Shown piece after piece: positions 33,426-44,217 of a stretch of DNA of 64,000 bases. The notes beneath the pieces were generated by a model. That model was not told the origin of the DNA. It did not search any database and saw only the letters and a list, made by a program, of their open reading frames with translations. The stretch spans positions 24,921,342 through 24,985,341 of the forward strand of contig OY821745.1 of the NCBI GenBank assembly GCA_963682055.1, read 5' to 3'. Numbering within the stretch: position 1 is the first letter of the stretch; each line of letters begins with the position of its first letter. Origin of the DNA: Primula veris (lineage: Eukaryota > Streptophyta > Magnoliopsida > Ericales > Primulaceae). The translations under genes were made by a program, and so were the position numbers.

Positions 33426-35368
33426 GTTTACCAGATATGTTATATTTAGTTGAGAAGCCAAATAATATGCCTTTTGCAGTTCTTGGAAAAAATTGGCAAG
33501 CTGGCGAACCCACCTATATTCACAACCCCGAAAATATTTTCTCAACCTAAACAACTCCTATTCATGTACATACAAAAACAAGACAAAAGATTCATTATGG
33601 TTTGGGGTTCAATTCAACTCGAACAATAATGAAATCTCAATACCAAGTCCAAGCGATACCTCAGAGCTCGAGAATCAACATTAGTAGCTCAACTCAGACT
33701 GCATAACGGTCCTGAAATTTTTTTTATTACAAAACGAAACGAGTCAGAATTTATCTAGTAGTAGTTGTAACAAAGAGAACTTTCAAAAATAAAAATGAAA
33801 AAGCAATGCAACACTAAGGTAAGAAAAAAAATAAGTCAAGCAATATGGAACCAACAAGAGATGATAGCCAAGAGCACACAATGTGTACTACAGTTGAAGC
33901 ACACCGAGGGCCACTGAAATGTTGGCATGCTTGGGTCCTTCATTTTCAAATTTCTGCTATTTCATAAGAAAATTTAGACATAGCTCAAAATTCTTTCATA
34001 TTCAAATTTCTGCTATTTCCTAAGAAGACAGACACAGCTCAAAGTTCTCACAAGGGGGGGAAACTCACTGGTTTTCCAAATCTTCTGAACTACAAACATA
34101 TACAAATGTGAGATCAAAGATCAATAAATAACAGCAGAACTCGCAGCAAAATGTAAATACATGCAGGTCTGCCTAGACAATTATCCAAACTGTACACAAA
34201 AGGGACAGATGACAAAATTTAGAACGTAACAAAAAATGAAAAGGGAAATCCATGACGAAACTGAACGCATCATCTGAAGCTGATTCATTAATAATTCGTA
34301 CCAGGGGAATCAAGTGTAAGTAAGGTATCAAGTATCAACTACAAAAGAGATATTGACTGAAAATACCAAGCAAGCAACACCACAAGGACAATAGTCCATA
34401 ATCCATAGTATCGTCAAGAGAAATCATAAAAACTGCAGAATAAAAACGCATAATTTTTCGTAAAACAGCAACATATTGTCATACGTGAAAACCATACAAA
34501 GATGCAATTAGTACCTCTCTCTCATAGTTGTGCTTCCTGGTCTTCTTCTCGGGCCGCTTCATTCTCTCTCTACCAACACGAGAATCTTCCAAGCCGCTAT
34601 TGTCATTACAAATCGCAGATAAAGCCATAAACTGTGCACAATTGAGTTTTAACTCAATTGAAGCAACTTTATTGAGTCAAATAATATATTTAATAAGTAA
34701 CATGCTTTAGTGGAGTACACAAAGATACATTTTTAAACCTCTGACTTATCAAAACAAAAAATAGAAGAAGAAATTATTTTGTGTATGAGCTTTGCTTGAT
34801 TATGTTGGTTACGCGCAGAAACAAGCAATCTCTTCAAATTTATTTCCGTTTTACTGATCCCCATTTGAAACAATCTGCAAATCGTAATTTTCAGTTAAGG
34901 TTATAACACAAACAACGTTACAGCAAAAAGCACCCGTGTTACCACTAACCGAAATTGCAGAAAAACATTTTTATACAGAGTGACGCAATAAAAAATAATA
35001 AGCTGCCTTTTCGACAACCTAATCCGAAAACAAATCAAGGGTCAACACAAAAGTTGAATGTTGCTATACAGCTTGCTGGGCGATCACCTGCAAGGGGTTC
35101 TCCCTTGCTGTTGCTATACAGCTTTTGGATGTTCTTTCATTGTAGAGTTCAACTCATGTTAGAATGTATTATTTCTCATTATTTTGGTGAGAGTAGGTTT
35201 AAAATCCTTTGTCTATTGCCCAACCTGAAAACAGTTACCATTTTTTATATGGATAGATAACATAAATTGGTATCTAAGTCAACGAACTAATTAATGTACC
35301 CCAAATTCAAATTTAACTAATACTAATAAGTATTTAGAGAAAAAGCAACCTTTAAAACATAATACGAC

Positions 35369-36260
35369 ATACCCAGTAAACAAATTCGACACGAACATGA
35401 ATTTCATGTACATACCCAGATAAAACCCCAATTGCCAATCAAAAGGAACCAAATAGAGCTAAGTATCAATTTTGTATAACCAAAAAACCCAAAATTAACT
35501 AAAAATTATAAATAAGGGATAAACATACATATAAAAAAATCAGCTTGTAAGAATACATAAAGATAGGTAGAAAACAAATTGAATGAATAGAAGGGAAACA
35601 TATATTAATATAAACTGAATAACAAGTATTTAGGAAAACATGCTTATATACAAAAAAAAAACATACCCAGTAAAAAAATCGACATGAACATGAATTATAC
35701 ATACATACCTAGATAAAAAACACAATTGCCCAATCAAAGGGAAACCCAATGTACTCCAATAGAGCTAAGTATCAACTAAATGAGCAAAGAACCCAAAATT
35801 AACTAAAAATTATAAATAAGAAAAGATATACATAAAAAACACAGCTTGTAACAATACATAGAGATAGGTAGAAAATAAATTCAATTAACAGAAGAAGGGA
35901 CACATACATGAATTTAAAATATAAATAAAAAAAACACATTATAACCCGGTTAAAGAATTTTTCGACATGAACATGAATTATACATACATACCTAGATTAA
36001 AAAAAAAGCACAATTGCCCAATCAAAGGGAAACCCAATGTAATCAAAGTATCAACTAAATAATAAAATAACCCAAAAATAACTAAAAATTATAAATAAAT
36101 AAATAAATAAAAAAGGCAAGATAAACATACATATAAAAAAGAAGTTAGAAAACAAATTGAATGAATAGAGACTCCAATTATAGATACATAGACAGATAAA
36201 ACTCCCCAATTGCCCAATAGAGCTAAGTATCAATATTTGAATCAGCTTGTATAAATAGAT
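35369..36260. repeat. Tandem repeat, about 290-bp unit, 3-4 copies, inside the CACTA element
   Basis: Starts near 35369, 35664, 35948 and (decayed) 36170. Each unit has CATACC(C/T)AG, a GACATGAACATGAATTATAC part, CAATTGCCCAATCAAAGGG, GAGCTAAGTATCAACTA, ACCCAAAATTAACTAAAAAT and GATAGGTAGAAAA in this order. It lies just downstream of the captured exon at 36293 on the minus strand, so it may be part of a captured or expanded intron. Confidence 0.75.
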
Positions 36261-36292
36261 AGATCTGATAAAGAGGATATATCTATTTATAC

Positions 36293-36435
36293 CTTGGTGG
36301 AGGTGGACGGAGAAAAGGCAGATCGGATGAATTAAGATCGGAAAAACGGGGAACAAAAGCTCTTGAACCTCGCGCCCCTCCGCTACCACCGCCGCTTGGT
36401 CTCAAACTCAACACCGTTTGATCACCTTGCTGCAT
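36293..36435 (-). pseudogene. Captured first exon resembling eIF(iso)4G
   Basis: Reads MQQGDQTVLSLRPSGGGSGG, then a Gly/Arg/Ser-rich stretch and SSDLPFLRP, followed directly by a GTATAA splice donor at 36292. A MQQGD-type start with VLSLRPGGG and SSDLP(L/F)LRP is what I recall for the N-terminus of plant eIFiso4G scaffolds. It lies inside the CACTA element, next to its right end, with 5'-leader-like sequence upstream (36436-36560). I did not find the MIF4G domain, so it is a captured fragment rather than a whole gene. Confidence 0.6.
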
Positions 36436-37441
36436 ACTAGTATTCAATATCACTTTTCAAATATATACGTATGCTTATGTATCTATCTCTATCTATCTCT
36501 ATATCTATATCTATATCTATATAGGGTTTGTTTCTCTTTCTTCTGAGCCTCTCAGTATCCAAACACAGTGTTTATTTGACACGATTTGTTTACCCCCATT
36601 TTTTAACTATTTAGAGGAAATCTTTTCCTTAATAATTTGTTTTACTTACAACCGGTCGTTACTAATATTTATTTTACAATACTAATATTTATTTTACAAA
36701 TAAATCAATTATTTTCCAAATCACATAGCAAAATAAAAGGAAATGCAACTAGTACCGCTAATCGTTTAATCCCACAAAAGTAGAAAAAAAAAAAAAACTC
36801 CAGTGTTAATTAAATCAGATATATATATATATATATATAAGAATTTGAATTATAACACAAAATTAAAGAGATAGAGAGAGATGGAGTGTAGAATACTTCG
36901 CGAAGACAGAGAATATATAATTGTGTAAGTAGACAATCACATTAAAAATTAGGTGGACACATATTTATTATAAAATACAATTAAAATAAAATAATGATTA
37001 GACAAGTACTATGGGGAAATGGGGAAATGAACGGTATATTGTTAAGATTGAGAGACAGATATCTTCGTAATAAATGTGTGGATGTGAAATAATACTATAT
37101 TTACAATTGAAATAGTTATGAAATAGCGAGTAAATAGCTACGGATCTTGTGGACCCAATGGCCACTGATTGAAGTCATCTAAATCAATTTAAATATTTTG
37201 TTTTTGAAAATAATATGTAAAAAGAATAGCTACGAAATAGCTTGAGAACTACGAATTATTTTCAACTCCCACCGACACTCGGTCAACTCATTTATTTTCA
37301 TAGTTAATCCGTCGCAAATTTGTATTAAAATTTCACAAATCAAAATCCATCGGAAATCCGTAACAATTCCATCGTTATATACTGTGACGGAATTTCCGTA
37401 GCTAATTTCCGTCTTCGTTTAACTGATTTTTTGTAGTGACC

Positions 37442-38337
37442 AAAAGTGGCGTCTTTGTAGCAATGCAAATAAATAAAATGAATGATCTACTAATAAATTA
37501 TAAGCATTCATCACATGGTTCTCAAATTAACTTTTGCACCATACAACCTGGAAAAAAAACGTTTAGTAAATTCAACTACCAGCTAAGAACATTTTTGTTT
37601 ATCGGGCTGTCAATTGGTCATCTAGTATGTAAACAGTGATCTTCTTCAATCTCTAAAATTATCAAAGAAACTACTGGTGTGTAAGTTCACACATATGGAA
37701 CACCTCTTTCTCCCCAAATGGAACACATAGTTGTTGAGAAGACCAAATGGAAGCTGGAAGCGACACAAAACGTGAACGTGAGACATGAGAAAATTAAAGA
37801 AATCTAATATTTATCGTGTGAAATAAAGGGAAACAAGAAGTTGGCCATGAGACGAGATTTTTGAAAGGAGAGACGAGTTTTGATCAAAGTAGCAAACTGT
37901 AATGTTTAGCTACTATATGTCAATATAATGAGATTTCGTAACTTGTTGATAATAATAATCTTATTAAGTTTGCAAAAACTAGTATATATTATTATATAAT
38001 TGATCAAAAAATTATAACAAATCTCTGTATCACCGTTTATAAATCGATTTTTTTAGCTAAGCATCTGTTGAGGGAGGCCCATGGGGCTGAACACATGCGG
38101 TTCTATTTAGTTGGAACCCACATGTCATGCTGAAACGAGTAAACATCGCGGAAAATGCTATAATATCTCGATTGTTACTAATGATTATAGGTGTTGTCCC
38201 CATGGTTGAAATTGAATTTCTAATTTAATTCACGTTTGAGATGTGTATCTTGTTCGAGTCCCTGTGGAGCATAAATTTTACCTCTAAATTTTTTTTTCCA
38301 ATTCACCCAAAATGTAACAACAAGACTTAAACCTAGG
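37442..38337 (+). other. Upstream flank of paralogue 2 with duplicated blocks
   Basis: Mostly non-coding. The block 37905-38055 (TGTTGATAATAATAATCTTA ... AAATCGATTTTTT) is homologous to 52690-52815 upstream of paralogue 3, so the segmental duplication includes this part. Confidence 0.55.
38058..38163 (+). pseudogene. Orphan fragment of the paralogue family (module 2)
   Basis: About 106 bp match paralogue 1 at 28359-28466: AGCTAAGCATCTGTTGAGGG, then GGCCCATGGGGCTGAA, then CATGTCATGCTGAAACGAGT and GAAAATGCTATAA. Small deletions break the frame. It lies 1.3 kb upstream of paralogue 2 and shows that at least one more copy or partial duplication once existed. Confidence 0.9.
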
Positions 38338-38924
38338 TAGCACAGCTTCTTCAGATTTTTTTTCTGTAGTACCCGGTATGGGTACCGGTACTGTAAGGCA
38401 AATGAATTACCCGGTATAGCAAATGGAGTACCGTTGACTTTTTCATTGTTTGACCATCTCGGTACGGCTTGAGTACGGCACGGGTACGAGATCGGTACGT
38501 TTCCGGTACGGCTAAGAAATTTTATTTTATTTTTTCATAAAAAATTATTAAAATATAAAATTATCAATATTATAATAATGTAAATTTTTTATAATTAACA
38601 AGTGTTATGAATTTAATTAAATTTGTTTAGACACTAGTTATGAAAAATTATATTAACATTTACTAAAATATCTGTATGTAAGCCTAAATTGTACTAAAAT
38701 TTGTTAATTATGTTATTTTAAAATTGTAAAATTTAAATTAAATCTTATATATAAAAATAAATAAATTTTTTTATTGACGTATATCTTTCCCGTGCTGTAC
38801 CGATTTTTTTTTAACTTTTATTGTATCGCCGTATCTGTATCGTACCACCGTACATGTATCGTACCGTTATCGTACCGCCGTACCTGTATCGTACCGGATA
38901 CGGTACTCATACCCGTACCCGTGT
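38338..38924. mobile_element. hAT-like MITE with GTACCG-type subterminal repeats
   Basis: Both ends are flanked by AACCTAGG(T), an 8- to 9-bp direct repeat as expected for hAT elements. The arms contain many GGTACGG and CGTACCG words (TACCCGGTATGGGTACCGG on the left, ATACGGTACTCATACCCGT on the right) in mirrored orientation around an AT-rich centre. No ORF. The exact terminal base is uncertain because the flanking repeat is ambiguous. Confidence 0.75.
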
Positions 38925-39446
38925 AACCTAGGTTTAGACCAAGGATTTTCAACTAATAAATGTGATGCGTGCGCACTTTACCAGTACACCATTTACCAAA
39001 TCTTTGATTGATCAAAGAATTTATTTGACTTAATAGTAGCAGTTTTCTTTTATATTTTTAAAAAATTGAATATGTTTTGTATATTTTTCGAAATTGTAGA
39101 TTCTTGTAAAAATAAAATAAAACTTATTCAAATCTCCCTTATCACACAAAATAAGGAGCCTCTATACTATATATATGTTAACCTCGGATGTTTAAAACTT
39201 TAAATGCTTATCACTGTAGCAAAGTGGAGATTTATCTAGAAAACAGGATAAGTTAAAGAAACTGTTACACTAATTAACGTGATCTAAATTAGATTTAAAC
39301 CATTTTTAAGGTTGCTTAGCTTTCCCACTAATTAAGCGTTTCCAAGATAGTAGGGTTCTGTGAAATACTAACTAGCTAGAAACTCAAATAAAGGTCAAAA
39401 ATATTCTTCTGTACGTCTTATTTTCCCTCTAGTCTCTCTTTCTAAT

Positions 39447-40739
39447 ATGGCAGCCCTTCTTCTCCCAACTCATGCACTCAACAACACCAAAACCCTAACA
39501 CTTTCTCGCCCTATCTCGGCCCCCAAAACCCTATCTCTCTCTCCCTCGTTCTCCGCTCTTTCACCTTATGTTTGCTCTTTTAGCTGTCTTGGTTCATCCT
39601 CTCTCTTGAACCCTATCCCTAGAAAGTCGAGTTGGAGTCACCGTGTTTACCGTACACAAGGACCAACTCCCCAGGAACTTAAGCTGGAGTTATCTACGGT
39701 GAATAAACTTGAGAAATGGATGGATGAGGCTGTGTATTTGCTTTACAAGGAGATGTGGGAGAAGGTTTTCAAGGACTACGAGATAGCCGATGATCTGTTG
39801 TGGGAGGCGAAACAGGCTGAAATCTGGGCAGACGAAGGCGAAGTGGAAATCACTGACGACGAAATAGAAACCGCGGTACGGGCTATTAAGAAGCTAGCAG
39901 ACTGGTCCAAGAGGAAACTGAAGGAGTTGTCTAAGGCACGTTTAAAGAGTGAACTGCAGGAATTGAAGGCCGGGAAATATCAAATACTAATGGAGTTAAT
40001 TAAGGTGAGGTCATGGGCGGATAATATGGAACATGATATGGCTAAAACTGATGAGAAGATCGGCAAGGAGATCAAGGAGAATGTCGAGAAGGAGGACAAG
40101 GAGTTGGAGGCACCAGAGAAGCTAAAAGACGAGACTACAGAAGTGATTACAGAGAGGAAACTTGAGGAATGGATGGAGCAAGCGGTGGCTTGGCTTGAAA
40201 AGGAGGCGAAAGAGAAGATCGAGAAGGATTACAAAATAGCTGAGGGTCTTTTGTTAGAGGCCCGTGACACTGAAAGCTATGCAGTGTATAGTTGGGACAA
40301 GCACGAGAGGCTGAGACAACTAAACATCGTGGAAATTTCTGTAAAAAAGTTGGCGGACTGGTCAGCAAGAAAAGTGAAGGAATTGTCGGAGTTACCTAGG
40401 AAGAGCAAACTGCAAGAATTGAGGGAGAGGAAAGATGCGATACTAAAGGAGTTACCTGAGATGATGAAACCACATGAACTTAAGGAGCAGAAGACGGCTT
40501 TCATTCAGATGTTTGAGAAGGAGGTCGATGTGTTGGATAGCCTTAAGGATCAAGAGATGGTTTGGACTAATAAAACTATTGAGAAGCTTGGTGAAGCATA
40601 CGAGACGGCTAAGAAGCTATCGGATGAGGCGGATGAGGCTTTCGTCGTGGCAAACATGGTGCTATCATTCTTTCGAAGCTTATCGGAGAAGCAGGAAAAG
40701 GCTGTAAAGAAGCTAGTGGCAGACTGGTCAGATCAGTGA
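39447..40739 (+). CDS. Paralogue 2: putative plastid-targeted helical repeat protein, 430 aa
   Basis: Same family as the gene at 27676 and open throughout. The transit-peptide-like N-terminus (first 24 residues differ only slightly from paralogue 1) extends to about residue 70. It then has the same three helical modules: DWSKRKLKELSK closes the first, DWSARKVKELSE the second and KLVADWSD the third. Compared with paralogue 1 it has about 10 extra residues (CSFSCLGSSS) in the leader and a longer charged linker between modules 1 and 2 (ELIKVRSWADNMEHDMAK, then EKEDKELEAPEKL), and it lacks a short piece before module 3. A GTAAAA donor-like site follows the stop. The maintained frame with such divergence suggests both copies are or recently were under selection. 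Function unknown. Confidence 0.8.
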   Translation: MAALLLPTHALNNTKTLTLSRPISAPKTLSLSPSFSALSPYVCSFSCLGSSSLLNPIPRKSSWSHRVYRTQGPTPQELKLELSTVNKLEKWMDEAVYLLYKEMWEKVFKDYEIADDLLWEAKQAEIWADEGEVEITDDEIETAVRAIKKLADWSKRKLKELSKARLKSELQELKAGKYQILMELIKVRSWADNMEHDMAKTDEKIGKEIKENVEKEDKELEAPEKLKDETTEVITERKLEEWMEQAVAWLEKEAKEKIEKDYKIAEGLLLEARDTESYAVYSWDKHERLRQLNIVEISVKKLADWSARKVKELSELPRKSKLQELRERKDAILKELPEMMKPHELKEQKTAFIQMFEKEVDVLDSLKDQEMVWTNKTIEKLGEAYETAKKLSDEADEAFVVANMVLSFFRSLSEKQEKAVKKLVADWSDQ

Positions 40740-42291
40740 GGTAAAACATAGACTACTTATCTTTTTGTTAAATATTGGCTGCTTAAATTAAAATTTACTC
40801 ATTTGGAAATGGTTCGGTTATCTATATGCTAGCTTATTTTAGGAAGGAAAAACTGCACTCAAACAAAACAAGTACTCCTTATAGATATATAGTTTCCAAG
40901 TTTAGAATACTCTGCAGGTTGACATATATTTGAGATGTATAGTGGCTATTGCCATTATTGGATGCCAGAGTTGAAGCGATTCGAACAAAGAGATGAACTT
41001 GCTGTTGATTACAACAACCAAAAAAAAAACTTGCTGATCATTAACATCTAGAATTATTGGTACAAATGATTGTTTTTCGTTTTGTTTTCGGTTCATCTTT
41101 AGACTTTGAGAATATCTCTTCGAACCCCAGGCAGAATGGTTTCAACTTTGAAGTAATCTGATTAGTGGAATTATATCCGCAGATAACCTTCGTGAGTTAA
41201 CAGAAAATTCTAAGACTAAATGGGGATTATATTGGCCTGCTTAGCTGCTCCAACTCAGAGAGCGGGACAGACTCTCTGTTGATGTTTAAAGTACTACTTA
41301 ATTAAGATCCATAAATATTTTGAGTTATATGCACATTAGGTTTAATAGTACCCCTATTTGTTAACTTAAAAGAATTAGTATATAAAGTTCATTAGTCCTT
41401 AATTTCTGCTCTTTTCTATTCAATCTATTGTCACATTTTACCTGTGACCTTTAAGTTTAGGTTATCTATGAATCTGAATCGAGAAAGGGGAAACTTGATT
41501 ATAATGTTTATGAATTATGAGTATGGCAAAGTGAAGATTTATATTGAAAGTAGGATAAGTTGAAGAAATTAGGACATGAACGTATGTAATCTAAAATAAG
41601 TTTGAACATTTTTGGGGCACGCCTTGACCAGACTTGCATTTTCCGTGTTTGTTGTACGAAATGAATTGCACAAGTAGTGTTTAAAAAGTTGTACACATTT
41701 TTTAGGTATGCCTAATTTAAAAATTATAGTAATTTTTTTTTATAATTTCAACAGAGTATATAACACTCCATTTTCCACTTTCCGTTTAGCAATGCCTTGG
41801 ACTATCTTATATTCTATATTCGTAGTTTTCAAGTTCGTATTTTTTTCAGTAAGTTGTTTTTCGTTATGTAGTTCATAGTAAAAGCTTCCTTTGGTTCAGA
41901 CTCGGATTTATGGCAGACTATTTTAAGATTCGTGCCGCCAAAACAGTTACTCGTTATGGAAATATATCTTTCAATTTAGAGTTCTGCGGAGGTTAGTGTT
42001 TAAGATTTATGGTGGCTTTGTTTGACGCCCTATTTGAAATCGTATAAAGCATAAACTGAGCTTTTGTTCATTAACATCTTACCCCAGGCGAGTGGTTTTA
42101 AATAATCTAATCGATGAACTAAAAATCCATAGATACGACCCTTTACAAGGTGATTGAATAAGCCAATACAAAATGATGGGAAAATCTGTGTTAGTCCACG
42201 CATACTTTTCTTGTTTCCAAGTATTAATTTCCTTTACAATTGTTAACAAACATATCGTCACGTGTTCCTGCAAACAAAAGAGAAAGATAAT

Positions 42292-42460
42292 CACTACAAA
42301 AAAAAAATCTAGATAGCAACAGTTTAGTAACTGTTTATCTGATAGTGTACGACTTGTAACAACAAAAACTGATGCTAAGAAATGATAATTGTTGCTATTC
42401 TGTTACTGAAATTTTCGCAACAAGCCGTATAGTAATACACTCTTGCTATCTTGTTATTTT
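42292..42460. mobile_element. Possible CACTA-type MITE fragment
   Basis: Starts CACTACAAAAAAAAAA and contains TAGCAACAGTTTAGTAAC, similar to the element at 52401. The opposite end is not clear. Confidence 0.35.
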
Positions 42461-43302
42461 GAAGGTTATGAATTTGACATTGTTAAGGACTTTGGAATTG
42501 AAAGCAAATACAACTGTTAGACTTGATCATAATTAAAGATTATATAATCAATTTCGATGTTTTGTAGATCAATTATATTGGTGGCTTAACTTTTCTCTTC
42601 CCCTCTTACTTTTATTCTCGTTTTTAGTTTAAGTATTTTACAAATCTGAATGAACAATGTGCCATTTGATTTTGCAGGGATGACACCTCGAACGTATACC
42701 ACCACAACAAATTGGAGATTTATCTTGCAAGTAGGAACATTTGAAGAAATTGAGACTTGATCTAAACTTCTTTAAAATTTGTTTTGGGCATGCCTTGAGC
42801 AAACCGGTATTTCCATGTCTGGTGTATGAAATGACTTGCACAACAAGTGAATAAATAACTAGTTGATTGATCAGTTTGTTTTTACTTCCATTTATAATAT
42901 TATATACGTTATAATTTTATTTATTTATTTATTTTTAAAATTATTAAGCCTTACTGCCAACAAACCAAACAAACAACAGTTCACTTATGGGACAAGAACC
43001 ACACGTGTTCACAGGGGCGAAACTAGGGGGCTACATGCCCTCGTATTTTCGAAAAATAATTTTTAAAAAAAAATAGCTGTTAAGAATACCATATAGGCGA
43101 CCTGCAAATTAACTAAAACAACCAACAATACACCAACTTTGTACCATAATATGTCTTGCAAAATATGAATAACAGAATCTAATAACCATAAGTCCAAAAC
43201 AGATGTGCTAAAATATCATCTATTCTCCATAATTGGTCTTAAAAATATCCTCATTAAGCTTTTAGGTGTTAGCTAAGTAGGAATTCCTCGGGAAAAAAAT
43301 CT

Positions 43303-43642
43303 GTTTAGTGTACCGTATTATCGGTTTTTAACGATATAGGTACTGAAATACCAATTTTAACAATTAAAGTACTAAACTACGAAATTTGTCACAATTGAGT
43401 AACTTACGTTAAACAAAATGATGAAATTACACTCATATTCTATATCTTATCACATGCTGAGTGCAATTCTATCAACATCAGTTAAAAATAGATTCCAAAT
43501 GTGAGATAAATTGACTGCAATTTTATCGATTTATGTTATTAGTCAATTAATTGGACAAAATTTCATAGTTTGGTACCTCAATTGTTAAAATTTGTAATAC
43601 AGTACCTAAATCGTTAACCATTGATAATATAGTATACTAAAC
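43303..43642. mobile_element. MITE with about 100-bp inverted repeats
   Basis: GTTTAGTGTACCGTATTATC at the left is mirrored by GATAATATAGTATACTAAAC at the right, and the complementarity runs inward for about 100 bases (TTTTAACAATT and AATTGTTAAAA, GTACTAAACTACGAAATTT and AAATTTCATAGTTTGGTAC). About 340 bp, no ORF, no clear target duplication. Confidence 0.75.
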
Positions 43643-44217
43643 GTATTTTTTTCCCCAATTCCTCCAATTTCTTATAACTTATGTGCATGGATTAATTCTC
43701 ACCACACTCAAAAATTCAATATTAGCAATTGTGGTAGAGTACGACACCCCATGCATATTACCATGCCTCTAATTTCTCTCTTGCCAAATGAATTAAACTG
43801 CAGTTAAGAGGATAATCCTATCAAGCATGCATGCATGGCAGCCATGTTATTCCCTTTAAACATGGCAACGACCAACATCATCCAGTCATTCCAAGTGTTA
43901 GCTTGACTTAAGAACCCAACTTTACGATAGTCACACTGAAAAAACAAACGGCGAGTGCAAAGACGACAAGGAGTATTAATGTGAGTGGACTATTTAGTCA
44001 TTTTGTCATAAGTAGGCAACTTATTTAACATTGAAATCCAAAATATTACCTTACATTTTGACACATTGTTCCCAGCCCAAACCACACTATATACCCATGG
44101 AACTTAATTTTTTCTCTTTCTAATGTGCTTCCACTGCAACTCAGAAGCCCTCACTAGACAGAGTCCAAGAAATGGAGTTCTCCACATGACTATGTATGTT
44201 TGGATGAACCAAATTTT

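Larger units (their letters stand above)
32243..37438 (-). mobile_element. Non-autonomous CACTA transposon, 5.2 kb, flanked by a 3-bp ACC duplication
   Basis: The left end CACTACAACACAACAGC and right end TTTTTTGTAGTG form CACTA termini, with ACC directly outside on both sides (32240-32242, 37439-37441). Subterminal regions at both ends are packed with short repeats of the GCGACGGATTTTCCGTC and TTTCCGTAGCTA kind, the usual transposase-binding layout; one 54-bp unit occurs three times at 32401-32535. No transposase-like ORF. Inside, on the minus strand, lies a captured gene piece (see 36293). Two other possible captured exons could not be identified: about 33080-33260 (ITRPGYSLFGRGRTSVSVGG) and 34510-34640 (ALSAICNDNSGLEDSRVG). 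Confidence 0.88.
40740..44217 (+). repeat. 3' flank of paralogue 2, part of a duplicated segment
   Basis: Blocks of this stretch match the flank of paralogue 1 (28.9-31.6 kb), and its first part (40880-41130) matches the interrupted flank of paralogue 3 (54900-55045, 62590-62735, 63870-63960). The roughly 200-bp unit of the paralogue 1 flank again occurs twice, near 41460-41690 and 42620-42850. A possible acceptor TTTGCAG ends at 42677. No protein-coding gene is evident. Confidence 0.55.
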
